A stretch of DNA of 64,000 nucleotides from Bacillota bacterium (GTDB taxonomy: Bacteria; Bacillota; Bacilli; Alicyclobacillales; SLC66). Both the position numbers and the translations under genes were made by a program. Below, piece by piece: positions 24,346-33,274 of the stretch. How positions within the stretch are numbered: position 1 is the first letter of the stretch; every line of letters begins with the position of its first letter. Under the pieces are notes generated by a model that saw only the letters and a list, made by a program, of their open reading frames with translations, was not told the origin of the DNA and did no database searches. The stretch lies in assembly GCA_021828865.1 (NCBI GenBank), contig JAJZCW010000019.1, positions 1 through 64,000 of the forward strand, read 5' to 3'.

Positions 24346-26978
24346 AAGCGGTCAATTTGCGGGTGTTTGAAGGGCCCAATGTGTATTTGCACAGACCGGT
24401 GATGGTGATGAGGCTTGATCTCGAAAACTTGGCGGAAAGGGAAAGCGTGGAATTTCCCTGTTTTGTCGATCGATTGCTTCAAGCGTTGCCCGGATTATCC
24501 CAGCATTATTGCGGACTCGGTTATCCAGGTGGATTGATGGAAAGGTTGCGTGAAGGAACGTACTTCGGGCACATTGTGGAACATGCGGTGCTTGAAATGG
24601 AGCATATGCTTGGCTATGACGTTACTTACGGGAAAACGCGTAATGCGGGATTTCCCCATCTATATGATGTCGTGTTGGAGATAGAATCAAAACAGGTCGT
24701 CGAGGCGCTTATTCCTGTGGCCATCGAGCTTGTGGAAGCTTGTATCCAAGGAGCGGAATTCGACCTGACATCAAGGCTAGAACAGGTGAGAAAAATACAG
24801 GCATCGGTGGACCTTGGGCCAAGCACCAAAGCGATTGTTGACGCGGCGAAACGGCGGAAGATCCAGGTGCGTAGAATTGGTTCGCGGAGTTTGGTTCAAC
24901 TTGGTACAGGAAAGTATAAAAAATGGATCAAAGCGACCCTCACCAGTCACACGTCAGCCATAGGGGTGGACATTGCGAGTGATAAAGAGATGACCAAACT
25001 CTTGTTGCACGAGGTGGGTCTTCCTGTTCCACAAGGCGGCGTGGCCCTGACTCTTGAAGAAGCACAGGTGTGGTTTGGCAAGTTGAAAAAGCCAATCGTG
25101 GTAAAACCTATCGATGGATGTCAGGGACAAGGCATCACGCTGGAAGTAGAGTCGATGGCAAACCTAGTGAAGGCATTTGACTTTGCACAAAAGGTGTCTT
25201 CGCAGGTGATTATCGAAGAACAGGCGATGGGTAAACAGTACCGGCTCTTGGTCATTGGGGGGCAACTCGTGGCAGCGTCTGAAAGAGTACCGGCGCATGT
25301 CATAGGCGATGGAGTGCATACGATTCGAGATTTGATTGCCATCGCCAACCAGAATCCGCTTCGCGGCGATGATCACGAAAAACCGTTGACCAAAATTCCG
25401 ATGGATGAATTTGTAGAGGAGTATTTGAGGCGTAAACATCGTTCACTTGAAGAGGTGCCTAGCGAGGGGAAAGTGGTCTTTCTTCGTGACAGTGCCAATT
25501 TGAGCACGGGTGGAATGGCCATTGACGTGACGTCTCGCGTCCATCCAATACACGCAAGCGCCGCGATCAAGGCAGCGCTTATCATTGGTCTTGACGTGTG
25601 CGGAGTGGATATGATGACACAGGATATCAGTGATGATCGTTATCCTGGGGTCATCATCGAAGTCAACGCGGCACCTGGGATTCGCATGCATCATTTTCCC
25701 AGTCTGGGAGAGCCAAGAGATGCTGGGGAAGCAATTCTGAATGCGTTGTATCCTGTGGGAAGCAGTTCTCATGTGCCGCTCATCAGCGTAACGGGAACCA
25801 ACGGCAAAACCACCACGACACGCCTGATTCGACATATCATTCGAGAAACAGGAAAAGTGGTGGGCATGACCACGACCGATGGCGTTTTTATCGGAGACAT
25901 TAAGGTGTGGAGTGGGGACGCCTCAGGGCCTAGGAGCGCACACATGGTGCTTGCTGACCCGACGATAGAGGCGGCCGTGCTGGAAACGGCAAGGGGTGGC
26001 ATTCTCCGTGAGGGACTCGGTTATGACCTGGCGGACGTAGCGGTATTGACCAATATTACAAAAGATCACATTGGGCAAGATGGACTAGAAACGATTGAAG
26101 ACATCGTGTACGTCAAGTCACTTGTCGCGGAGTGTGTCCGCGAAGAGGGGAGCGTGGTGCTGAATGCAGATGATGGTGAACTCGTCAAACTTTCCTCACG
26201 ACTAAAACCAAGGATCATATGGATCAGCAAAGACAAGGATAACCCCATTTTGAACGCACATCTTGCTTCAGGGGGGCAGGCTTTTTTCGAGAAAAACGGG
26301 TGGTTGATGGAAGGCGCCGGATTGTTTGAATGGTCCATCGCTAAAATTCAGGATATTCCGCTGACCATACAGGGAACAGCGGAATTTCATGTGTATAATC
26401 TCCTGTGTGCGATTGCAGCGGCGAGGCAAATCGGCATCACGAGAGCGGTGTGCAAAAAAGCGGTGATGTCGTTTCAGCCGTTTTTACAAAATCCGGGTCG
26501 TGTACAGATGTATCAAATGCCCTCAGGTCTCAGAGTGATTCTGGATTATGGACATAATGAAGATGGGATGAAAGCCATCGGGAACATGGTGAAAAGGTGG
26601 GGCTCAGGCACTGCACCTGCGGTGATCGGTTATCCCGGTGATCGCAATAACGAGGTGATTACGGGCGCAGCCCAGATGGCGGCTCGTTTCTTTTCCCCTA
26701 TCGTCGTAAAAGAGGATGAAGATTTGCGAGGACGTGAGCCGGGGGAGTTGGCGGATGTGATTGAGTCTGCGATCCTCAGTGTTCACCCTGATGCTTCGGT
26801 AACCAAAGTGTTAAGTGAAAAAAAAGCAATGGAGTATGCGCTCGACAAGTTTAGCCAATATGAGGTGCTGGTCGTATTTTTTGAAAAGTGGGAACCCCTG
26901 GTTTCGATACTGGAAGCGCGTGGGGGGCAAGAAGTGAGCGTGATGCAAGTTCATCGTGAAGTGATTCAGGTTCGTTGA
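24342..26978 (+). CDS. cphA: Cyanophycin synthetase
   Basis: 878 residues, the usual length. An N-terminal domain (to about 160, with HIVEHAVLEMEHMLGYDVTYG) is followed by an ATP-grasp domain (about 215-470, with VVKPIDGCQGQGI and IIEVNAAPGIRMH) and a Mur-ligase-like domain whose P-loop GTNGKTTTT is near residue 484. The enzyme adds Asp and Arg in turn from ATP to build cyanophycin, a nitrogen reserve. TTG start with GAGGAGTG upstream. Synthetase and hydrolase in one operon let the cell both store and recover nitrogen. Whether it acts in growth or sporulation is not shown by the sequence. Confidence 0.97.
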   Translation: MKAVNLRVFEGPNVYLHRPVMVMRLDLENLAERESVEFPCFVDRLLQALPGLSQHYCGLGYPGGLMERLREGTYFGHIVEHAVLEMEHMLGYDVTYGKTRNAGFPHLYDVVLEIESKQVVEALIPVAIELVEACIQGAEFDLTSRLEQVRKIQASVDLGPSTKAIVDAAKRRKIQVRRIGSRSLVQLGTGKYKKWIKATLTSHTSAIGVDIASDKEMTKLLLHEVGLPVPQGGVALTLEEAQVWFGKLKKPIVVKPIDGCQGQGITLEVESMANLVKAFDFAQKVSSQVIIEEQAMGKQYRLLVIGGQLVAASERVPAHVIGDGVHTIRDLIAIANQNPLRGDDHEKPLTKIPMDEFVEEYLRRKHRSLEEVPSEGKVVFLRDSANLSTGGMAIDVTSRVHPIHASAAIKAALIIGLDVCGVDMMTQDISDDRYPGVIIEVNAAPGIRMHHFPSLGEPRDAGEAILNALYPVGSSSHVPLISVTGTNGKTTTTRLIRHIIRETGKVVGMTTTDGVFIGDIKVWSGDASGPRSAHMVLADPTIEAAVLETARGGILREGLGYDLADVAVLTNITKDHIGQDGLETIEDIVYVKSLVAECVREEGSVVLNADDGELVKLSSRLKPRIIWISKDKDNPILNAHLASGGQAFFEKNGWLMEGAGLFEWSIAKIQDIPLTIQGTAEFHVYNLLCAIAAARQIGITRAVCKKAVMSFQPFLQNPGRVQMYQMPSGLRVILDYGHNEDGMKAIGNMVKRWGSGTAPAVIGYPGDRNNEVITGAAQMAARFFSPIVVKEDEDLRGREPGELADVIESAILSVHPDASVTKVLSEKKAMEYALDKFSQYEVLVVFFEKWEPLVSILEARGGQEVSVMQVHREVIQVR

Positions 26979-26998
26979 TCGTTTTGTGATTTCAGACT

Positions 26999-27022
26999 CC
27001 CCGCTACTTCTTGCGGGGATTT
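26999..27022 (+). terminator. Probable terminator of cphB-cphA
   Basis: CCCCGC (26999-27004) pairs with GCGGGG (27013-27018) around an 8-base loop, followed by ATTTCG. The T-run is short, so termination may be partial. Confidence 0.5.
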
Positions 27023-27072
27023 CGTGCTATTTTAGGACATAGTCATGTAATATGGAGTAGGGGGGTGAAGGC

Positions 27073-27921
27073 ATGATTTATGAAAGGGCCAGGGCGAAAA
27101 TCAACCTCACCCTTGATGTCCGATATAAACGCCAAGATGGTTACCACGAACTCGAGTCTGTGATGCAGACGGTTGATTTGAGTGACTATATTACACTTCA
27201 TTCACGGGACGATGGGGAATTGTCGATTGCGGTGAATATCCCTTTTTTACCTATTGACGAGAGGAATCTGGCGTATAAAGCGGCGCAGGTTTTCCGTCAT
27301 TTGTATGGTATCAAAAAAGGCGTCCATATCGATATTGACAAGCGGATTCCGGTGGCGGCAGGCCTTGCGGGTGGATCGTCAGATGCAGCGGCGGTGCTGC
27401 GGGGATTAAACCAGCTGTGGAAAATGGACTTGCCTCAGTCAGAGATCAGCGCGATCGGTGCGCAAGTGGGCTCGGATGTGCCATTTTGCGTGTACGGAGG
27501 TACCGCGGTGGTCAAAGGAAGAGGGGAGTGGGTGGAACAGTTGCCGTTGCAACCAGTGTTTTGGGTGATTCTTGCCAAGCCACCTGTGACGGTGTCTACC
27601 GCTGAGATTTATGCAGGATTGAAGCTTGATGAGATTGGGGACCATCCAAAAGCGCAAACGATGATAGCCGCATTAAAATCAGGCGCAATTCAGCAAGTCG
27701 CGGAAGCTGCGGGCAATGTGCTGGAAAAAGTGACGATTCCTCGTTTTCCTGAAATTGATCGAATAAAAGAGCAGTTATGCAAGCATGGCGCTGCCTTCAG
27801 CATGATGTCAGGCAGTGGCCCCACCGTGTTTGGGATTACAGACAAAGAGCAGAAAGCCAAAAAGGTATACAACAGCATGAAGAATGTATTGAAAGAAGTT
27901 TATCTATGTCAAACCTGCTAG
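27073..27921 (+). CDS. ispE: 4-diphosphocytidyl-2-C-methyl-D-erythritol kinase
   Basis: 282 residues of the GHMP kinase family. ARAKINLTLDV opens the protein, PVAAGLAGGSSDAAAVLRGLN is the ATP loop, and MMSGSGPTVFGI is the third GHMP motif. It carries out the ATP-dependent step of the MEP isoprenoid pathway. ATG 27073 follows a G-rich site. Placed upstream of purR as in B. subtilis. Confidence 0.97.
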   Translation: MIYERARAKINLTLDVRYKRQDGYHELESVMQTVDLSDYITLHSRDDGELSIAVNIPFLPIDERNLAYKAAQVFRHLYGIKKGVHIDIDKRIPVAAGLAGGSSDAAAVLRGLNQLWKMDLPQSEISAIGAQVGSDVPFCVYGGTAVVKGRGEWVEQLPLQPVFWVILAKPPVTVSTAEIYAGLKLDEIGDHPKAQTMIAALKSGAIQQVAEAAGNVLEKVTIPRFPEIDRIKEQLCKHGAAFSMMSGSGPTVFGITDKEQKAKKVYNSMKNVLKEVYLCQTC

Positions 27922-27936
27922 ATAGAGCTCTGGGTG

Positions 27937-27966
27937 TTGCAGTGGTAATTCCAGGAGTGCTATAGT
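27937..27966 (+). promoter_or_regulatory. Sigma-A promoter of purR-ridA
   Basis: TTGCAG (27937-27942), 18 bp, then an extended -10 TG-C-TATAGT (27958-27966). No PurBox was recognised near it. Confidence 0.55.
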
Positions 27967-28014
27967 CAGGTTTGGATAAGCACGGTCAGGCTAATTTTGG
28001 GAGGAGAACAGCGG

Positions 28015-28824
28015 ATGCGCAGGAGTGAACGAATGGTGCGTTTGGTTCGCCAATTGCTGGACCATCCAGGTCAACCGCTTTCCCTGACAGAAATGGCTGA
28101 AGCGTATGATGCGGCAAAATCATCATTGAGTGAAGACCTTGCAATCATTCGGTCAGTGCTGGAGTCAGAACAGGCTGGCACATTACATACTCAAACTGGT
28201 GCAATGGGCGGAGTGATTTATCAGCCTGGGATTTCCATGGGAAAAGCAGAAAAATTCATCTCCAGTGCGGTAGATCGACTCAGCCACGGCGATCGGATTT
28301 TACCTGGTGGATATCTTTATATGAGCGATCTTCTATCAGAGCCTGCGGTGCTTCGTAAGGTGGGGGTTCTCTTTGCTGAGCGCTTTATGGCAGAATCTCC
28401 GGATGTAGTGCTTACTGTCGAAACCAAAGGGATTCCTATTGCGGTGGTGACGGCGCAAATGCTGAATTGCCCGTTTTTAATCGCGAGACGCGATCATCGG
28501 GTGACGGAAGGCTCTTCTGTCAGCATGAACTATGTATCCGGTTCAGATCGCCGAATTCAGACGATGTCGCTTTCCAGGCGTTCGTTGAAGGAAGGCACCA
28601 AAGTGCTCATTGTCGATGATTTCATGAAAGCGGGCGGCACTGTCAAGGCAATGATGGGCATGATGGATGAATTTAATGCAAAAGTTGTGGGTGTTGGTAT
28701 TTTTATGGAAACGGCAGAGCCGGAGGATAAGCTAGTTTCTGACTACACGTCCCTGATGTCTTTGACAAAAGTGGACGAGGCCACGAGGCGAGTGGTGATT
28801 GAGCCTGGTAATTATTTTTCCTAA
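28015..28824 (+). CDS. purR: Purine operon repressor PurR
   Basis: 269 residues. A winged-helix N-terminal domain (about 1-75) is followed by a type I phosphoribosyltransferase domain whose PRPP motif reads VLIVDDFMKAGGT. In Bacillales PurR represses purine synthesis genes and is released by PRPP. ATG 28015 has GGGAGGAG at the right distance. ridA follows after 18 bases. Confidence 0.96.
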   Translation: MRRSERMVRLVRQLLDHPGQPLSLTEMAEAYDAAKSSLSEDLAIIRSVLESEQAGTLHTQTGAMGGVIYQPGISMGKAEKFISSAVDRLSHGDRILPGGYLYMSDLLSEPAVLRKVGVLFAERFMAESPDVVLTVETKGIPIAVVTAQMLNCPFLIARRDHRVTEGSSVSMNYVSGSDRRIQTMSLSRRSLKEGTKVLIVDDFMKAGGTVKAMMGMMDEFNAKVVGVGIFMETAEPEDKLVSDYTSLMSLTKVDEATRRVVIEPGNYFS

Positions 28825-28842
28825 AAAATGGAGGACTAGTTC

Positions 28843-29223
28843 ATGGACAACATTGAAATTCTTCATACAGATGCGGCTCCTGCTGCGATTGGCCCTTATT
28901 CACAGGCGGTTAAAGTGGGATCGTTCCTGTTTACTTCCGGACAAATACCGCTGACACCAGAAGGTCAAATGGTGGCGGGGGATGCAGAAGCGCAGGCTAA
29001 ACAGGTATTTTCTAATCTGGACGCCATTCTTACGAGTGCAGGTGCCAATAGGTCCCGTGTGGTGAAGGCTACCGTGTTTGTTGCGGATCTTGCGGACTTT
29101 GACACGATCAATAAGGTTTATGCCGATTTTTTTGGTGATCATCGCCCTGCAAGGACGACGGTACAGGTAGCGAAACTGCCGCGCGATGCAAAAGTCGAAA
29201 TAGAGGTTGTCGCACTGTTGTGA
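28843..29223 (+). CDS. ridA: Enamine/imine deaminase RidA (YabJ)
   Basis: 126 residues. AIGPYSQAVKVGSFLFTSGQIPL and RTTVQVAKLPRDAKVEIEVVAL are RidA/YjgF/UK114 signatures; the arginine in RTTVQVAKLP is the substrate-binding one. RidA hydrolyses reactive 2-aminoacrylate-type enamines. GGAGG precedes the ATG. B. subtilis yabJ is likewise between purR and spoVG. Confidence 0.97.
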   Translation: MDNIEILHTDAAPAAIGPYSQAVKVGSFLFTSGQIPLTPEGQMVAGDAEAQAKQVFSNLDAILTSAGANRSRVVKATVFVADLADFDTINKVYADFFGDHRPARTTVQVAKLPRDAKVEIEVVALL

Positions 29224-29288
29224 ATAGTGCAAGTTAAATAAAAATACAAAAAAATTTAAAAAAACAGTGACTTTTTGCCCTTTCTCGA

Positions 29289-29318
29289 GGAGGATTTATC
29301 CACAAGCCTGTGGAATAT
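29289..29318 (+). promoter_or_regulatory. Sigma-H promoter of spoVG
   Basis: GGAGGATTT (29289-29297), a 12-bp spacer, and GTGGAATAT (29310-29318) match the sigma-H consensus RNAGGAWWW and RNNGAATWW at every defined position. B. subtilis spoVG is a classic sigma-H gene. Confidence 0.82.
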
Positions 29319-29358
29319 GTACCCAAGTGACAGAAATTTATGCAGGCGGTGAGCAGGG

Positions 29359-29652
29359 GTGGAAATCACAGACGTACGCTTAAGAAAAGTCACCACAGAA
29401 GGAAGAATGAAGGCCATTGCATCAATCACCTTTGACAATGAATTTGTCGTTCATGACATTCGAGTGATTGACGGCAACTCGGGCATGTTTGTCGCGATGC
29501 CCAGTAAAAGGACGCCAGATGGCGAATTTCGCGATATTGCCCACCCCATTACTTCCAGTACGCGTCAAAAAATTCAGGACGCTGTGCTGAGGGAATATTA
29601 TAAGGTGGAAGAACCTGATATAGATTCCGAAACGACTGTGGTCGAAGAATAA
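29359..29652 (+). CDS. spoVG: Septation/regulatory protein SpoVG
   Basis: 97 residues. [49 protein letters not shown] are near-invariant in SpoVG, an RNA- and DNA-binding protein that affects asymmetric septation and cortex formation. GTG start after GCAGGGG/AGGCGGTG. A full sigma-H promoter lies 41 bases upstream. Confidence 0.97.
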   Translation: MEITDVRLRKVTTEGRMKAIASITFDNEFVVHDIRVIDGNSGMFVAMPSKRTPDGEFRDIAHPITSSTRQKIQDAVLREYYKVEEPDIDSETTVVEE

Positions 29653-29678
29653 TTGATCTAGAAAATGATAACGGCGCG

Positions 29679-29705
29679 CCGCTCAAACTTGGTTTGGGCG
29701 GTTAT
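29679..29705 (+). terminator. Intrinsic terminator after spoVG
   Basis: CCGCTCAAAC (29679-29688) pairs with GTTTGGGCGG (29692-29701) with one wobble, followed by TTATTTG. Confidence 0.75.
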
Positions 29706-29832
29706 TTGTATTTTGGCTGTTTGTGTCGGTCTTATGTCGAATCGTGAAAGTAGTCACGTTTTTGTGTTAGAATGCTATTGATTTTTGTTTTATAGGACGG
29801 AACCGATTTTGTTTTAACAGGGGGAACATCCG

Positions 29833-31242
29833 GTGACGGAGAAAATAGCGGTGATCCTGGCGGCAGGACTGGGTAAGCGAATGAATTCCCGCCGTCATAA
29901 GGTGGTTCATGAGGTATGCGGCAAGCCAATGATCGCCCATATCGTGGACGAAATGAAGTCTGTGGGATTTCATCGCATGATTGTTGTCGTAGGAAAACTG
30001 GAGGAGCAGGTGCGTGCGGTGCTCGGCGATGAGGTCACCTACACCAGGCAAACTGAACAACTTGGCACAGGCCATGCGGTGATGCAAGCGGTACCCTTTT
30101 TAACCGAAGACTCCCTCACCGTTGTGCTCTATGGAGACAGTCCACTCATTCAAAAGCAGGATGTCATGAATTTAATCGCAAAGGCGGAGGAAAGCCGAGC
30201 TACCACAGTATTGACGGCGGAAGTGGAAGATCCATTTGCATATGGGAGGATTATTCGCGCTGAAGATGGTTCGGTGGAGCGAATTGTCGAGGAAAAAGAT
30301 GCGGATGATGTCATCAGGCAAATTCGCGAGGTCAACAGTGGGATTTATGCGTTTCAAACCAAAGAGTTGCTGAAGGTACTGCCAAAAATGACGGCAGATA
30401 ATGCGCAGGGAGAATATCTCCTCACCGATACGGTGGCGCATATCAGAAGCGATGGTGGTCGCGTTATTCCGGTTGTCATGAAGGATGCAGGCGATATAGC
30501 CAACGTCAACGACCGCATTCAACTCGCTCATGTCGAAAAACGCATGCAATCACGCATCTTGCTTAAACATATGCAAAACGGCGTCACCATCATGGATCCA
30601 GACCATACCTACGTGCATGCGGAAGTCATTATCGGGCAGGATACAGTGCTTTATCCAGGTACTATCCTAGAAGGCAACACGACGATCGGAATGGACTGCG
30701 TCATCGGACCCAATTCCAGACTGGTGAACGCCACGCTGGCTGACCGCGTCATTGTTCAATCTTCTGTGATATTGGACAGCCAAATTGAGGAAGAAGCATC
30801 AGTAGGGCCATTTGCTTATATAAGGCCCGAAAGCCAGATTGGGGCAAGAGCTAAAATTGGCGATTTTGTAGAAATCAAGAAGTCGGCGATCGGGGAGGAT
30901 ACAAAGGTTAGCCACCTTGCCTATGTGGGCGACAGCGAAGTGGGAGCACGTGTGAATATTGGCTGCGGCGTGGTCACCGTCAATTACGATGGCTTTGTTA
31001 AACACAAAACGATCATCGGCGACGACAGTTTTATTGGTTCCAACGTGAATTTGGTCGCCCCCATTCAAATCGGCGATGGCGGTTATGTGGCCACCGGTTC
31101 GACCGTGACAGACAATGTACCTGATGATGCATTTGCCATCGCTAGGGAAAGACAGACCACCAAACCTGATTATGTGAAAAGCTTGAAAGAACGGTTGCGC
31201 ATGAATTCGCAAAATGGATCAAAGTCAAATGGTCAAGAATAG
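29833..31242 (+). CDS. glmU: Bifunctional UDP-GlcNAc pyrophosphorylase / GlcN-1-P acetyltransferase
   Basis: 469 residues. LAAGLGKRMNSRRHKVVHEVCGKPM is the nucleotidyltransferase loop, here LAAGLGKRM with HKVVH and GKPM; LGTGHAV and LYGDSPL follow. The second half is a left-handed beta helix of hexapeptide repeats (IGPNSRLVNATL ... VGDSEVGARVNIG). It makes UDP-GlcNAc for peptidoglycan. GTG start with AGGGGGA. An extended -10 (TG-T-TAGAAT, 29765-29773) is a likely promoter. glmU-prs-pth form an operon. Confidence 0.98.
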   Translation: MTEKIAVILAAGLGKRMNSRRHKVVHEVCGKPMIAHIVDEMKSVGFHRMIVVVGKLEEQVRAVLGDEVTYTRQTEQLGTGHAVMQAVPFLTEDSLTVVLYGDSPLIQKQDVMNLIAKAEESRATTVLTAEVEDPFAYGRIIRAEDGSVERIVEEKDADDVIRQIREVNSGIYAFQTKELLKVLPKMTADNAQGEYLLTDTVAHIRSDGGRVIPVVMKDAGDIANVNDRIQLAHVEKRMQSRILLKHMQNGVTIMDPDHTYVHAEVIIGQDTVLYPGTILEGNTTIGMDCVIGPNSRLVNATLADRVIVQSSVILDSQIEEEASVGPFAYIRPESQIGARAKIGDFVEIKKSAIGEDTKVSHLAYVGDSEVGARVNIGCGVVTVNYDGFVKHKTIIGDDSFIGSNVNLVAPIQIGDGGYVATGSTVTDNVPDDAFAIARERQTTKPDYVKSLKERLRMNSQNGSKSNGQE

Positions 31243-31260
31243 AAATGGAGCGTGACATCA

Positions 31261-32208
31261 TTGGGTTACCGTGACCCGAAGCTAAAAATTTTTACCGGCA
31301 ATGCGAATTCGGAGTTATCAAAAGAAATCGCCAACGAAATTGGTGTGGATTTGGGTCGTCTTCAAGCCACGAGGTTCAGGGATGGTGAGATCCAGGTCAA
31401 ACTTGGCGAGAGTGTTCGCGGATCCAATGTATTTTTGATTCAGCCAACTTCAGCTCCCGTCAACGAACACTTGATGGAGTTGCTCGTGACGGTTGATGCC
31501 CTGAAAAGGGCGTCTGCTAAATCGATAAACGTGGTCATTCCCTATTACGGGTATGCTCGTCAAGATCGGAAATCCCGCGCCCGCGATCCGATTACTGCCA
31601 AATTAGTGGCAGATCTCATTCAGACAGCAGGGGCGACAAGAGTTATCTGCATGGATCTTCATGCAGGGCAAATCCAGGGGTTTTTCAACATACCACTCGA
31701 TCACCTAGTGGGGATGCCTATTTTGGCAGATTATTTTTTGGGAAAAAATCTTGGCGATGTGGTCGTCGTTTCACCCGATCTTGGAGGCGTCACAAGGGCC
31801 AGGCAAATGGCAGAGCGTCTCGAGTCGAGCATTGCGATTATTGATAAACGACGTCCAGAGCCAAATGTGGCTGAGGTAATGAACATCATTGGTGATATTG
31901 AGGGGAAAACCGCGATCCTGATTGATGACATGATTGATACAGCGGGAACCATCACCCTTGCCGCCAAGGCATTGCTTGAAAAGGGAGCAAAAGAAGTATA
32001 TGCCTGCTGCACGCATGCGGTGTTGTCTCCCCCGGCTATTGAGCGCCTGAAGGAAGCCCCGATTAAAGAAGTAGTGGTGACCAACACGATCTCGCTTCGT
32101 GAGGATCAAAAAATCGACAAGATGGTGATCCTTTCTGTGGCGCAGATCATCGCGGAGGCCATTATGAGAGTACATGAGATGAGATCGATTAGTGAGCTTT
32201 TTGATTAA
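31261..32208 (+). CDS. prs: Ribose-phosphate pyrophosphokinase
   Basis: 315 residues. [50 protein letters not shown], and the PRPP loop [13 protein letters not shown] identify PRPP synthetase. Product feeds purine, pyrimidine, His and Trp synthesis. GGAG ends at 31250, ten bases before TTG 31261 and one base before GTG 31252, so I prefer the TTG. Confidence 0.97.
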   Translation: MGYRDPKLKIFTGNANSELSKEIANEIGVDLGRLQATRFRDGEIQVKLGESVRGSNVFLIQPTSAPVNEHLMELLVTVDALKRASAKSINVVIPYYGYARQDRKSRARDPITAKLVADLIQTAGATRVICMDLHAGQIQGFFNIPLDHLVGMPILADYFLGKNLGDVVVVSPDLGGVTRARQMAERLESSIAIIDKRRPEPNVAEVMNIIGDIEGKTAILIDDMIDTAGTITLAAKALLEKGAKEVYACCTHAVLSPPAIERLKEAPIKEVVVTNTISLREDQKIDKMVILSVAQIIAEAIMRVHEMRSISELFD

Positions 32209-32234
32209 AAAAGGGATGAAGGGGGGCTAGCGAT

Positions 32235-32813
32235 ATGAAACTCGTCGTCGGTCTCGGAAATCCCGGCAAAGAATACGAAAAGACCAGGCATAATGTCGGC
32301 TTCTGGTGTATTGAAAAACTTCAGGACAAGCTCGGTGCTGGTCGGCCTTATAAGAAGTGGCAGGCACTTGTCGCAGATACCAAGGTCGGAGGAGAACGTG
32401 TCTATCTGATTCGCCCGCAGACCTACATGAACCTGAGTGGACAATCTGTCAAAGAAGCCATCTTGGCGCTTGGTATTGAACCTGTCCGCGATTTGATCCT
32501 CATTTACGATGATATGGATATGCCGGTGGGAAGTATCAGGCTAAGGGAAAAAGGCAGCGCAGGCGGGCATAACGGGGTCAAATCCGTTCTTCAACTTGCA
32601 GGTAGCCATGAGTTTCCGAGGATTCGGATTGGAATTGGCAGGCCTCCTTTTGACATCACCGTGGTGGACTACGTGTTGTCCACTTTTTCAAAAAACGACC
32701 GTGAGCAAGTCATGCAAGCGGTGGAGTTGGCGGCAGAGGCGGCAGAGGCAGCACTGACCCAGGCATTTCCGATCGTCATGAATAAGTTTAATTCCCGTCC
32801 TTCCATCTCATAA
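32235..32813 (+). CDS. pth: Peptidyl-tRNA hydrolase
   Basis: 192 residues. VGLGNPGKEYEKTRHNVGF contains the catalytic His in TRHNVG; PQTYMNLSG, YDDMDMP and GSAGGHNGVKS are also conserved. It frees tRNA from dropped-off peptides. ATG with a G-rich site in the prs-pth gap of 26 bases. Confidence 0.98.
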   Translation: MKLVVGLGNPGKEYEKTRHNVGFWCIEKLQDKLGAGRPYKKWQALVADTKVGGERVYLIRPQTYMNLSGQSVKEAILALGIEPVRDLILIYDDMDMPVGSIRLREKGSAGGHNGVKSVLQLAGSHEFPRIRIGIGRPPFDITVVDYVLSTFSKNDREQVMQAVELAAEAAEAALTQAFPIVMNKFNSRPSIS

Positions 32814-32852
32814 TAAGAAGAAGACCCGATGATGGGATGGGGGACAATTTTG

Positions 32853-33086
32853 ATGCATATCGTTTATTATTGCAGGCATTGCAAGTCATTTCTTGGCTCC
32901 ATCGACTCTTCGACAATTTCTCTTGAGGCACTGGGATTGACAAGCTTGACGGAACAGGAAATTTCCGACATTATTGAATATCATGATGAAGATCAAACCA
33001 CCTATGTGAAGACCGTATGTGAATATTGTGAGACGGCGCTTAAGCAAAATCCTGCGCTGTACTTGACGAATTCACCCATTCAGTAA
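32853..33086 (+). CDS. fin: Anti-sigma-F factor Fin
   Basis: 77 residues. Two CxxC pairs (C7/C10 in YYCRHC and C56/C59 in CEYC) and EISDIIEYHD, ALKQNP fit Fin (YabK). In B. subtilis Fin shuts off sigma-F in the forespore so sigma-G can take over. ATG 32853 follows GGGGGA; the earlier ATG 32829 would add eight residues. Between pth and mfd as in B. subtilis. Confidence 0.93.
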   Translation: MHIVYYCRHCKSFLGSIDSSTISLEALGLTSLTEQEISDIIEYHDEDQTTYVKTVCEYCETALKQNPALYLTNSPIQ

Positions 33087-33192
33087 TAACGTGATCAGAT
33101 AGCTTACTTTTCTTACGTCAGGAGCGACCGCTCAATGAGTTTTCTACATGCGGTTCGCGCCGCTTGGCGTGGACGTATAGAACAGGTGTCAG

Positions 33193-33226
33193 GCCTAACG
33201 CTATTCCATGCGTTAAGGCTTATTTG
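33193..33226 (+). terminator. Possible terminator between fin and mfd
   Basis: GCCTAACGC (33193-33201) pairs with GCGTTAAGGC (33210-33219) with one bulged A, followed by TTATTTGG. A small open frame also crosses this spot, so the hairpin might be coincidental. Confidence 0.4.
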
Positions 33227-33274
33227 GCTTGATCAAATTGGCGTGCGCGATTTTAAGGGCAGGGGGAGAAGAAA

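Noticed and set aside
29653-29832. glmS-type riboswitch or other leader element before glmU
   Set aside because: Only a terminator and an extended -10 are visible; no ribozyme core sequence was recognised.
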